A stretch of 43,511 nucleotides of DNA. Origin: an uncultured Bacilli bacterium (lineage in GTDB: Bacteria > Bacillota_I > Bacilli_A > RF39 > UBA660). A model generated the notes under the pieces. That model ran no database searches, was not told the origin of the DNA, and was given only the letters and a program-made list of their open reading frames with translations. Shown one piece after another: positions 23,821 through 30,391 of this stretch. A program made the translations under genes and the position numbers. How positions within the stretch are numbered: position 1 is the stretch's first letter; the number at the start of each line of letters is the position of its first letter. The stretch spans positions 1 to 43,511 of the forward strand of contig CANQFF010000001.1 of NCBI GenBank assembly GCA_947598345.1. The letters run 5' to 3'.

Positions 23821-24540
23821 CTATTCAAAATATTTTTTTATTTCTTCAGTATATTCTCCGTTATCCAAATGTGTATATATTGGTGGGAGTAATTTAAGAC
23901 CTGGTTTACCATTTTTAGTTCCTTCAATTAACATAACATTGGCTTCACTATTCATTTTTGGATATACAAATTGTACCCTTTTAGGTTCTATGTTATTATT
24001 TTTCATTTCTTCAACTACTTCAACAAATCTTTCAGGTCTATTAACTATTGCAATAACGCCATTATTTTTAAGTAATTTCCTAGCAATTTTAAATAACTCA
24101 CCTAAATTTAATTTAACTTCGTGTCTTGCAATAGTTTTATAATCATTTTTATTTATATTTGATGTTTCAGTATACTTAAAAAATGGAGGATTTGATACTA
24201 TAATATCAAAAGTATCAGTTTCACATTCTTTATAATAATTATTTATATCATCATTTATTATTTTGATTTGATCATTTTTTTTATTTAAAGTTACTGACTC
24301 CTCTGCAAGCTTGAAAACACTTTTTTGTATTTCTACACCAATTATTTTTGCAGTTGTTTTAGTGGATAAAATTAAAGGTATAGGAGCATTACCACATCCT
24401 ATATCGAGTATTTTATCTATTTTTTTATTTAGTGTTACAAAATTAGGAAGCAGCACTGAATCTAAAGAAAAGTTAAACATTTGATCATCCTGCACTATTT
24501 TTAAATCTTTATATCCTAACAAATAATTAATTACTTTCAT
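23821..24540 (-). CDS. trmN6: tRNA1(Val) (adenine37-N6)-methyltransferase-like protein
   Basis: Encodes 239 residues of the YabB/TrmN6 family, SAM-dependent methyltransferases that modify tRNA adenosine. The start pattern KDLKIVQDDQMFNFSLDSVLL is family-specific. SAM motif I is ILDIGCGNAPI near residue 47, and the N6-adenine methyltransferase motif is VSNPPFF near residue 118. I chose the ATG at 24540 (9 bases from GGAAG) over an ATG at 24546. The start overlaps the end of ricT. Confidence 0.9.
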   Translation of the reverse strand: MKVINYLLGYKDLKIVQDDQMFNFSLDSVLLPNFVTLNKKIDKILDIGCGNAPIPLILSTKTTAKIIGVEIQKSVFKLAEESVTLNKKNDQIKIINDDINNYYKECETDTFDIIVSNPPFFKYTETSNINKNDYKTIARHEVKLNLGELFKIARKLLKNNGVIAIVNRPERFVEVVEEMKNNNIEPKRVQFVYPKMNSEANVMLIEGTKNGKPGLKLLPPIYTHLDNGEYTEEIKKYFE

Positions 24541-25318
24541 TAGCATCTACTTCCATTATTTGGCCATCTTTTAATTCTACTTTATATTTTTGTCCTAAAA
24601 TATCTACACTAATTACTTTTCCTTCACTTCCAAAAATTTCTATTTTTTTACCTAGTTTTGGCAATTTTTTTGAAAATTCTTTATAGCAATCCTCTTCATA
24701 TTTCAAACAGCAAAGAAGTCTTCCACAACAACCATTTATTTTACTTGGATTTAAAGCTATATTTTGATTTTTAGCCATATTTATTGACACAGAATCAAAG
24801 TCACACAAAAACTTTGAACAACATAGCTCTCTACCACAAGATCCATATCCTCCAACTTCTTTAGCTTTATCTCTTACGCCGACTTGTCTAAGTTCTATTC
24901 TTGTTTTATAAATATTGGCTAGATCCTTAGCTAATTTTCTGAAATCTATTCTAGACTCTGCTAAAAATGTAAAAAGTAATTGACTTCTATCAAAAGTATA
25001 ATTACAATCTAATACATACATATTAAGATTATATTTTTTAATTAATTCCTTGCACTTAACTAATGCTTTTTTAGCATCTTCAATATTTTTTAAATGCATT
25101 TCATGGTCACTTTTAGACGCTATTTTTTCTATAGTACTTAAAGTAGTCGTTAATTTAGATGGTTCTATTTCAAAATTGGATAACTCAACTGTTCCAAATT
25201 GTAACCCTCTTTCTGTTTTAACTATTACATCAATACCTTTTTTAATTTTTAAACCATTAGGAGAAAAGTAATATATTTTACCATTTTTCTTAAATGATAC
25301 ACCTACTACCTCTATCAT
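24527..25318 (-). CDS. ricT: RicT/YaaT family protein (PSP1 domain)
   Basis: Encodes 263 residues of the PSP1-domain family. In Bacillus, RicT (YaaT) works with RicA and RicF as an iron-sulfur complex that influences RNA processing by RNase Y, and thereby biofilm, competence and sporulation. The cysteine-rich core is intact: GRELCCSKFLCDF and NGCCGRLLCCLKYEEDC. The start overlaps the holB stop as ATGA. The Bacillus order holB-yaaT-yabA-yabB is kept apart from yabA, which is absent here. Confidence 0.93.
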   Translation of the reverse strand: MIEVVGVSFKKNGKIYYFSPNGLKIKKGIDVIVKTERGLQFGTVELSNFEIEPSKLTTTLSTIEKIASKSDHEMHLKNIEDAKKALVKCKELIKKYNLNMYVLDCNYTFDRSQLLFTFLAESRIDFRKLAKDLANIYKTRIELRQVGVRDKAKEVGGYGSCGRELCCSKFLCDFDSVSINMAKNQNIALNPSKINGCCGRLLCCLKYEEDCYKEFSKKLPKLGKKIEIFGSEGKVISVDILGQKYKVELKDGQIMEVDANESN

Positions 25319-26280
25319 TTCATTTCACATCCCTCTAATTCAATTATTAATTTATCCATAAGTAAATTATTATTTACATTAAATTTAATCTTTTCTCTTA
25401 AATTCATTATAACATTTATTTTAAGTGTTAATGAATCTAAATTATTTTTATTTTCTATATTTTTCATTATTTCAATATAATCGTTAAATATTTCAATATT
25501 TTTATTAAGTTTTATATTTAATACATCTTTATAAAATAATAAAATAATTGTAAATGCATTATATATTTCATCTTTTTCTTTAAATATATCATGCCAAAGT
25601 TTATTTATATAAATTATAGTATTACTATGATTTTCTTCATAATATTTAATAAATTCTATAACTTTATCTAATTTATTTCTGCTATCATCACTATTTATAT
25701 AAGAAGTAATTTCTTCATTGCTGCTATAGATATAATGAGCTATCTTTTCTAAAGTAGAAAGCCCTATTAAATTTGTTTTATTTTTAAGTGATAAAATTTG
25801 ACATCTAGATACTATTGTACTTAATAATTGATACATGTTTTCAACTATTAAAATTGCAATTATACCTTCTTCTGGCTCTTCTAGAAACTTTAACAAAGAA
25901 TTTGATGAAGATGCATTTAATTTTTCAGCTTGATTAATTATATATACCTTTTTATTTCCCAAAACTGATTTTTTTGAAAATTCATTTTGTAAATCTGTTA
26001 ACTGTGATTTTTTAATCCACTGACCATCAGCATCTATTATTTTAAGTTCAATAAATTCGTTGTTAGTTATCGCACCACATTGCTTACAATCACCACAATT
26101 TTTATTATTACTATAGTTATTTGGACATAATATATATTTTGCAAAAGCAAGAGCTAAATCAACTGCCTTAGGATAACCATTTGTTTCAATAAGAAATGCA
26201 TGACTTAATTTGTTATTTTTAACAGAATTTATTAAAGTTTTATAGACTATATTTTGTTCTAAACTAAAATCATCTAACAT
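25315..26280 (-). CDS. holB: DNA polymerase III subunit delta'
   Basis: Encodes 321 residues of the clamp-loader delta' subunit. From the ATG at 26280, with a GGAGG site 8 bases upstream, the start is MLDDFSLEQNIVYKTLIN. A zinc-binding cysteine set lies in CPNNYSNNKNCGDCKQC. The sensor region SNSLLKFLEEPEEG and TIVSRCQIL are typical. The P-loop is degenerate (ETNGYPKAV), as expected for delta', which does not hydrolyse ATP. It has its own promoter and no direct link to the upstream terminated unit. Confidence 0.93.
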   Translation of the reverse strand: MLDDFSLEQNIVYKTLINSVKNNKLSHAFLIETNGYPKAVDLALAFAKYILCPNNYSNNKNCGDCKQCGAITNNEFIELKIIDADGQWIKKSQLTDLQNEFSKKSVLGNKKVYIINQAEKLNASSSNSLLKFLEEPEEGIIAILIVENMYQLLSTIVSRCQILSLKNKTNLIGLSTLEKIAHYIYSSNEEITSYINSDDSRNKLDKVIEFIKYYEENHSNTIIYINKLWHDIFKEKDEIYNAFTIILLFYKDVLNIKLNKNIEIFNDYIEIMKNIENKNNLDSLTLKINVIMNLREKIKFNVNNNLLMDKLIIELEGCEMK

Positions 26281-26315
26281 AAGCCACACCTCCATGAATA
26301 CCAAACTACATGGAT

Positions 26316-26321
26316 ATTATA
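26316..26321 (-). promoter_or_regulatory. extended -10 promoter of the holB unit
   Basis: TGGTATAAT on the minus strand (TATAAT at 26321-26316) gives an extended -10 (TGn) with a weak -35. It lies between the bofA terminator and holB and would drive holB, ricT, trmN6, rsmI, pth and probably mfd. Confidence 0.65.
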
Positions 26322-26344
26322 CCATAAAATAAAGCTTTTTAAAT

Positions 26345-26374
26345 GAAAAAAGCCTCAAGTTATTTTCTTTAGGC
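26345..26374 (-). terminator. terminator after bofA
   Basis: An 8-base stem with one mismatch (26352-26359 and 26367-26374) is followed on the minus strand by a run of T (26345-26351). Confidence 0.7.
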
Positions 26375-26399
26375 AAATGTTTTTAATTATATAATAATT

Positions 26400-26588
26400 T
26401 TAGTAAATCATTACCATTATGAATATCAAAGATAAGAGTGCTGGTACACCGAGTAAAGTTATTAAACCAATAGTAATTACATTAATTGGTATAATCATTC
26501 CAACAGGTTGCATGAGTAAATTATAAGCATATAACAAAAAAGAACTAATAATAATTCGTTTAATTATTTTAAATATAAGTTTTAACAT
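26400..26588 (-). CDS. bofA: BofA-like small membrane protein
   Basis: Encodes 62 residues with two hydrophobic segments. The second half (PINVITIGLITLLGVPALLSLIF) matches the conserved C-terminal region of BofA, which in Bacillus holds back pro-sigma-K processing during sporulation. I chose the ATG at 26588, with AGGTGG 5 bases upstream; an in-frame GTG at 26597 lies inside that site. Its place next to recR is the same as in Bacillus. No sporulation gene is seen in this window, and BofA-family proteins also occur in non-sporing Firmicutes, so sporulation cannot be concluded. Confidence 0.8.
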   Translation of the reverse strand: MLKLIFKIIKRIIISSFLLYAYNLLMQPVGMIIPINVITIGLITLLGVPALLSLIFIMVMIY

Positions 26589-26626
26589 ATTGTCCACCTA
26601 ATCTATCTTATGTTTAAAATAATTAT

Positions 26627-27241
26627 TTATGAATTTTTATTAGTCGATATATCCATTCTATTTTCTAATGCCATTTCTAAAGTTAAAGAATCTACATAAT
26701 CCATTTCAGCTCCTAAAGGAATTCCATACGCTATTTTTGATATTTTAATATTTGAATCCTCTAATAACTTAGAAATATAAAGTGATGTTGTTTCACCTTC
26801 AATACTTGGTTTCAATGCTAGAATAACCTCTTGTACATTATCCTTTTTAACTCTTTCAATCAAACTAGAAATATTTATATCTTCAGGATTTATACCATCT
26901 ATAGGAGATATTAAACCATCTAATACATGGTAAAATCCATCAAATATGTTTAATTTTTCAAATAACATAACATTTTTAGGCTCTTCAACAACACATAATA
27001 TAGTTTTATTTCTACTTTTATCTTTGCATATTTCGCACAATTCTTCTTCACTTAAATTATTACAATTTATACATCTTCTTATCTTAGTTTTTGAATCCTT
27101 AAGTGATTTTGAAAATAAATCTATTGTTTCATCATCGATTTCTAATAGAGATAAAGCAAGTCTTTCAGCTGTTTTCTCTCCTATACCTGGTAGTTTTTTA
27201 AAACACTCTATTAAATTTAAAATAGTTTTTGGATATTTCAT
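26627..27241 (-). CDS. recR: recombination protein RecR
   Basis: Encodes 204 residues. RecR, with RecF and RecO, loads RecA at gaps. A helix-hairpin-helix is at the start (CFKKLPGIGEKTAERLAL), a four-cysteine zinc finger follows (CINCNNLSEEELCEIC, residues about 57-72), and a Toprim domain begins at ILCVVEEPKNV. All parts are intact and the length is normal. It starts one base into the end of ebfC, as in the conserved dnaX-ebfC-recR operon. Confidence 0.97.
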   Translation of the reverse strand: MKYPKTILNLIECFKKLPGIGEKTAERLALSLLEIDDETIDLFSKSLKDSKTKIRRCINCNNLSEEELCEICKDKSRNKTILCVVEEPKNVMLFEKLNIFDGFYHVLDGLISPIDGINPEDINISSLIERVKKDNVQEVILALKPSIEGETTSLYISKLLEDSNIKISKIAYGIPLGAEMDYVDSLTLEMALENRMDISTNKNS

Positions 27242-27537
27242 TAAAATAAACCTGGCATTCCGTTAGTATATTTACCCATTTTGGATTCAATTTCTTTATC
27301 TATTTGTTTCATGGCATCATTAAAAGCAACTGTTATCATATCTTGCAATAGTTCAACATCGTCTTCTTCTATTTTATCAACATCAATTTTAATATCTAAT
27401 AATTCTTTTTTACCATTCATCTTTACCGTAACTATTGATGATTTTCCTACAAATTCTGTAGAATTAATTTTTTCTTGTGTTTCTAACATATCCTTTTGTA
27501 ATTTTTGTGCTTGTTTAAGCATAGCTTGCATATTCAT
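27241..27537 (-). CDS. ebfC: EbfC/YbaB family nucleoid-associated protein
   Basis: Encodes 98 residues of the YbaB/EbfC family, small dimeric DNA-binding proteins found beside dnaX and recR. The sequence pattern MQAMLKQAQKLQKDM at the start and VTVKMNGKKELLDIKID mid-protein is typical, as is the end MGKYTNGMPGLF. The three-gene order dnaX-ebfC-recR is highly conserved. Its exact cellular role is not settled. Confidence 0.95.
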   Translation of the reverse strand: MNMQAMLKQAQKLQKDMLETQEKINSTEFVGKSSIVTVKMNGKKELLDIKIDVDKIEEDDVELLQDMITVAFNDAMKQIDKEIESKMGKYTNGMPGLF

Positions 27538-27551
27538 ATTATTCCTTCTTT

Positions 27552-29216
27552 CTAATTATAAACTACTAAATCTTCAAAAATATCTTCTATTTCATTTATA
27601 TTATCTTTTTTTTCTTCTTTTTTGTCATATATTTCTTCTAATTTCTTTTCTTCCTCTTTATATTCATATATATTTTTTTTAGATTTCATATTTTCATTAA
27701 ATTCTTCTTTTATTGGAATCCACTCTTCATCACTTACTGCAATTGGTTTATATTCTATATCAAATATTTTTTTAAAAGCTCTTTCTATCTCAATAAGCGA
27801 AAGGTTAAAACACTCTTCTAAATTTTTAATTTTATATACGAATATTAAATTCTTATCACCTTTAGCTTTCAATTCACCATCTAAAACAAGAGATACTACA
27901 GAACTATAATCAGGATCCATAAGTAATTCTTTAATTTTTTCTATTTCTTTTTTAAAAGATACTAATTCTTTTTTGTCAAATTTTGATAAAGCATTATTTA
28001 TTCTTATCTTTTTTAACTCATCTATATTTTTCTTAATTTCTTTATTTACTTCTTTAGTTTCAATCTTTTTTTCTACTTTAATTTTCTTTTTTTCTTCTAA
28101 AATAGGTAATTCAATATTTTTATTAACATTAGATTCTCGTTCTTTTATTGCCTCAAATATTTTTATTACAGCAAGTTCAAATATTAATTTAACATTATTA
28201 GTAGTTTTACTATTTTTTAATGAATCTAATAAAATCTCTATAGATTTATATATTTGATTTTCAGTAACTAAATTACATATATTTTCATACATTTTTTTTT
28301 CATCAGTATCACTGAAATAATTCGAACTATTATAATATATTAAAGTATTTTTTAAAAATTCTATTATTATTTCTATTATTTTTGTTAAGTTTTTTCCATC
28401 TTCATCATATTTTTGAATCAAATCAAAAACATTACTTAGTTCATTCTTATAAATTTTTTCTAAAATTTCAAAAATTTCTTTATTCGTTATAGTTCCATAG
28501 ACAGAGTGAACATCAGAAATATCAATTTTATCTGATGTATATGCGGTTAGTTGATCAAGTAAATTTACTGAATCTCTCATTCCACCATCAGATAATCTTC
28601 CAATAAGTTCAATAGCCTCATCTGTTATATCTATTTTTTCTTGTTCGCAAATGTGGGTTAACCTTTGTTTTATATCATTTATACTTATTTTTTTAAAATC
28701 AAATCTCTGACACCTAGATAAAATCGTCAATGGAATTTTATGGGGTTCTGTCGTAGCTAAAATAAAAATTATATGCTTTGGAGGTTCTTCTAATGTTTTA
28801 AGTAAAGCATTAAATGCAGCAGTAGTAAGCATGTGAACCTCATCTATTATATATACTTTATACTTTCCATATGATGGCACTAAACTAACTTTATCTCTTA
28901 ATTCTCTTATTTCATCTACACCATTATTTGAAGCAGCATCAATTTCTATTATATCGGTATTTTGATTATTATTACTTTGTGTGCAACTTACACATTTATC
29001 ACATGGTTTAACACCATCTAAAGATTCACAATTAACTATTTTAGCTAATATTTTAGCTATACTTGTTTTTCCAGTACCTCTTGGCCCTGTAAACAAATAC
29101 GCATGATTTATTTTATTATTTAATATGCTGTTTGTTAATGTTTTTATTATAACTTTTTGACCAACTACATCCTCAAATGTTTTTGGTCTATATTTTCTAT
29201 ACAAAGCCTGGTACAT
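27552..29216 (-). CDS. dnaX: DNA polymerase III subunits gamma/tau
   Basis: Encodes 554 residues of the clamp-loader motor. Walker A GPRGTGKT is at residues 44-51, the zinc cysteines are at 63, 72, 75 and 78, and the DEVHML box, LLKTLEEPP and the arginine finger SRCQRFDF follow. The C-terminal third is a lysine- and glutamate-rich coil (about 370-550), the tau-like extension. I saw no clear evidence of a programmed frameshift producing gamma. The ribosome-binding site is GAGGTG before the ATG at 29216. Confidence 0.96.
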   Translation of the reverse strand: MYQALYRKYRPKTFEDVVGQKVIIKTLTNSILNNKINHAYLFTGPRGTGKTSIAKILAKIVNCESLDGVKPCDKCVSCTQSNNNQNTDIIEIDAASNNGVDEIRELRDKVSLVPSYGKYKVYIIDEVHMLTTAAFNALLKTLEEPPKHIIFILATTEPHKIPLTILSRCQRFDFKKISINDIKQRLTHICEQEKIDITDEAIELIGRLSDGGMRDSVNLLDQLTAYTSDKIDISDVHSVYGTITNKEIFEILEKIYKNELSNVFDLIQKYDEDGKNLTKIIEIIIEFLKNTLIYYNSSNYFSDTDEKKMYENICNLVTENQIYKSIEILLDSLKNSKTTNNVKLIFELAVIKIFEAIKERESNVNKNIELPILEEKKKIKVEKKIETKEVNKEIKKNIDELKKIRINNALSKFDKKELVSFKKEIEKIKELLMDPDYSSVVSLVLDGELKAKGDKNLIFVYKIKNLEECFNLSLIEIERAFKKIFDIEYKPIAVSDEEWIPIKEEFNENMKSKKNIYEYKEEEKKLEEIYDKKEEKKDNINEIEDIFEDLVVYN

Positions 29217-29272
29217 ATGTCACCTCAAATCATAATATTATTATACACTTTTAAGTTTCAAAAAAAAAGTAC

Positions 29273-29686
29273 TTATCTTCTTTTTTTAAAAAAGGATTGT
29301 ACCATTTTTTTACATTCTTCTTCACAAACTTTTGATATTATTTCAATATTTTTTAATTTTTCTGTATATCCATAATTTTCGTTTTTTGCACCATAAACTA
29401 TTTTTTTTATTCTAGATTGTTCTATTGCTCCACAACACATCATGCATGGTTCCATTGTTATATATATTTCACAATCATCTAATCTCCAATTTTTTAATTT
29501 TTTGCATGCTTTTGATATTGCGATTATTTCTGCATGTTTTGTACAATTTTTTAATTTTTCTTTTTTATTGTGTGCTTTTGATATTATTTTATTATTTTTA
29601 ACAATAACAGCCCCTACTGGTACTTCTTTCTTTTTTTTAGCTTTTTTTGCTTCTTTTATAGCAATTTGAATATAATATTCATTCAT
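29273..29686 (-). CDS. tadA: tRNA adenosine(34) deaminase TadA
   Basis: Encodes 137 residues. TadA converts adenosine to inosine at the wobble position of tRNA-Arg. The zinc and catalytic motifs are clear: HAEIIAI (His and Glu, residue about 52) and PCMMCCGAI (two zinc-binding cysteines). The gene starts 12 bases after a parS site; its GGAGG ribosome-binding site abuts the palindrome. In Bacillus the order is tadA, SRP RNA, dnaX; here the SRP RNA gene lies upstream of tadA instead. Confidence 0.95.
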   Translation of the reverse strand: MNEYYIQIAIKEAKKAKKKKEVPVGAVIVKNNKIISKAHNKKEKLKNCTKHAEIIAISKACKKLKNWRLDDCEIYITMEPCMMCCGAIEQSRIKKIVYGAKNENYGYTEKLKNIEIISKVCEEECKKMVQSFFKKRR

Positions 29687-29698
29687 TTATACCTCCAA

Positions 29699-29714
29699 TG
29701 TTTCACGTGAAACA
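29699..29714. promoter_or_regulatory. parS: parS site 1 (perfect)
   Basis: An exact copy of the bacterial parS palindrome TGTTTCACGTGAAACA, the ParB binding and clamp-loading site. It abuts the tadA ribosome-binding site. Confidence 0.96.
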
Positions 29715-29798
29715 TATAATTTTATTTTTTATTATTATATTTTTATTACAGATTATAAATAATTATGTTTATTTTATAAAGATATTTATCTTATTCAA

Positions 29799-29814
29799 TG
29801 TTTCACGTGAAACA
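29799..29814. promoter_or_regulatory. parS: parS site 2 (perfect)
   Basis: Exact TGTTTCACGTGAAACA, centred in a longer perfect palindrome of 28 bases (29793-29820). Confidence 0.96.
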
Positions 29815-29842
29815 TTGAATATTTTTTATTTATTTTAGTAAT

Positions 29843-29858
29843 TATTTTCTGGGAAATA
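29843..29858. promoter_or_regulatory. Noc-box-like palindrome, two mismatches
   Basis: TATTTTCTGGGAAATA differs at two positions from the Bacillus Noc-binding consensus TATTTCCCGGGAAATA. It lies 44 bases from parS site 2, the same spacing as in the sister module. Confidence 0.5.
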
Positions 29859-29870
29859 ATTATAGTTATA

Positions 29871-29949
29871 AAAAAAGCACACACATTTAGGGATTTTTAA
29901 GGCTGCTGTTTTCCAACTCTGACCTGGTTCAAATATAAATGTTGTGCAG
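29871..29949 (-). ncRNA. ffs: signal recognition particle RNA (small bacterial type)
   Basis: On the minus strand the apical domain of SRP RNA is clear: ACCAGGTCAG, then a GGAA-type tetraloop, then ACAGCAGCC. The two ends pair (GCACAACATTTA with TAAATGTGTGTGC, one bulge), and a run of T follows as terminator (29871-29876). The size of about 73 bases is the short 4.5S-like form lacking the Alu domain. It provides the RNA core for Ffh in targeting membrane proteins. It lies inside the parS array. Confidence 0.9.
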
Positions 29950-29958
29950 TAATAATAT

Positions 29959-29964
29959 ATTATA
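29959..29964 (-). promoter_or_regulatory. -10 box of the SRP RNA gene
   Basis: TATAAT on the minus strand (29964-29959), about 10 bases before the predicted 5' end of the RNA. A TTTGTT-like -35 lies about 16 bases upstream. Confidence 0.55.
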
Positions 29965-30076
29965 AAAACATAAAAATATCAACAAATTAATATAATTTAT
30001 ACTCATTTTTTATAAAATTTGAATATTTTATACATTATTTTCTTTTAATATTGGTTTGTATTTATATTTTAATCAA

Positions 30077-30092
30077 TGTTTCACGTGAAACA
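30077..30092. promoter_or_regulatory. parS: parS site 3 (perfect)
   Basis: Exact TGTTTCACGTGAAACA, at the centre of a perfect 40-base palindrome (30065-30104), the longest in the array. Confidence 0.96.
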
Positions 30093-30133
30093 TTGATTAA
30101 AATAAATAATATATATAATTTTAAGCAGTCACA

Positions 30134-30149
30134 TGTTTCACATGAAACA
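30134..30149. promoter_or_regulatory. parS: parS site 4 (one mismatch)
   Basis: TGTTTCACATGAAACA differs from parS at one central base (G to A), which breaks the core CACGTG. The flanks still form an imperfect palindrome (30129-30154). It may be a weak site or a decaying copy. Confidence 0.7.
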
Positions 30150-30202
30150 TGTGATTATATTTTTAATTAATTTTTGTTAAATATATATTTAATTAATTTA
30201 TA

Positions 30203-30218
30203 TGTTTCACGTGAAACA
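30203..30218. promoter_or_regulatory. parS: parS site 5 (perfect)
   Basis: Exact TGTTTCACGTGAAACA inside a perfect palindrome of 32 bases (30195-30226). It is the first site of module copy B. Confidence 0.96.
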
Positions 30219-30303
30219 TATAAATTTAATTTTTTATTATTATATTTTTATTGTAGATCATAAATAATTATATTTATTTTAGAATTATATAGGTTTTATC
30301 CAA

Positions 30304-30319
30304 TGTTTCACGTGAAACA
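30304..30319. promoter_or_regulatory. parS: parS site 6 (perfect)
   Basis: Exact TGTTTCACGTGAAACA inside a perfect palindrome of 34 bases (30295-30328). Confidence 0.96.
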
Positions 30320-30347
30320 TTGGATAAATTTTGTTTATTTAAATAAT

Positions 30348-30363
30348 TATTTCCCAGGAAATA
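30348..30363. promoter_or_regulatory. Noc-box-like palindrome, one mismatch
   Basis: TATTTCCCAGGAAATA differs at one base from the Noc consensus. It lies between parS sites 6 and 7. Confidence 0.65.
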
Positions 30364-30375
30364 ATAAAAGAGTAA

Positions 30376-30391
30376 TGTTTCACGTGAAACA
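30376..30391. promoter_or_regulatory. parS: parS site 7 (perfect), at the gyrA stop
   Basis: Exact TGTTTCACGTGAAACA directly after the gyrA stop codon. The surrounding perfect palindrome (30368-30399, 32 bases) includes the last codons of gyrA, so the transcribed hairpin could also affect the gyrA 3' end. Confidence 0.95.

Larger units (their letters stand above)
29699..29858. repeat. parS-parS-Noc-like module, copy A
   Basis: About 160 bases containing parS sites 1 and 2 and a Noc-box-like palindrome, spaced 100 and 44 bases apart (start to start). It aligns along its length with copy B at 30203-30363, with high identity in the spacers as well as in the sites. It appears to be a duplication. 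Confidence 0.85.
30203..30363. repeat. parS-parS-Noc-like module, copy B
   Basis: About 161 bases with parS sites 5 and 6 and a Noc-box-like palindrome at spacings of 101 and 44 bases. It is the sister of copy A (29699-29858); the spacer after the first parS is almost identical over about 60 bases. Confidence 0.85.

Noticed and set aside
27552..29216. Programmed frameshift in dnaX to make a gamma subunit
   Set aside because: A- and T-rich runs are everywhere in this genome. I could not find a slippery heptamer with a supporting stem-loop, so the claim is not supported.
29699..30391. The repeated palindromes as transcription terminators, operators of a local repressor or a CRISPR-like array
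   Set aside because: The 16-base core equals the known parS sequence exactly in six cases, spacing is irregular, spacers are not unique inserts between identical repeats, and no T runs follow the stems.
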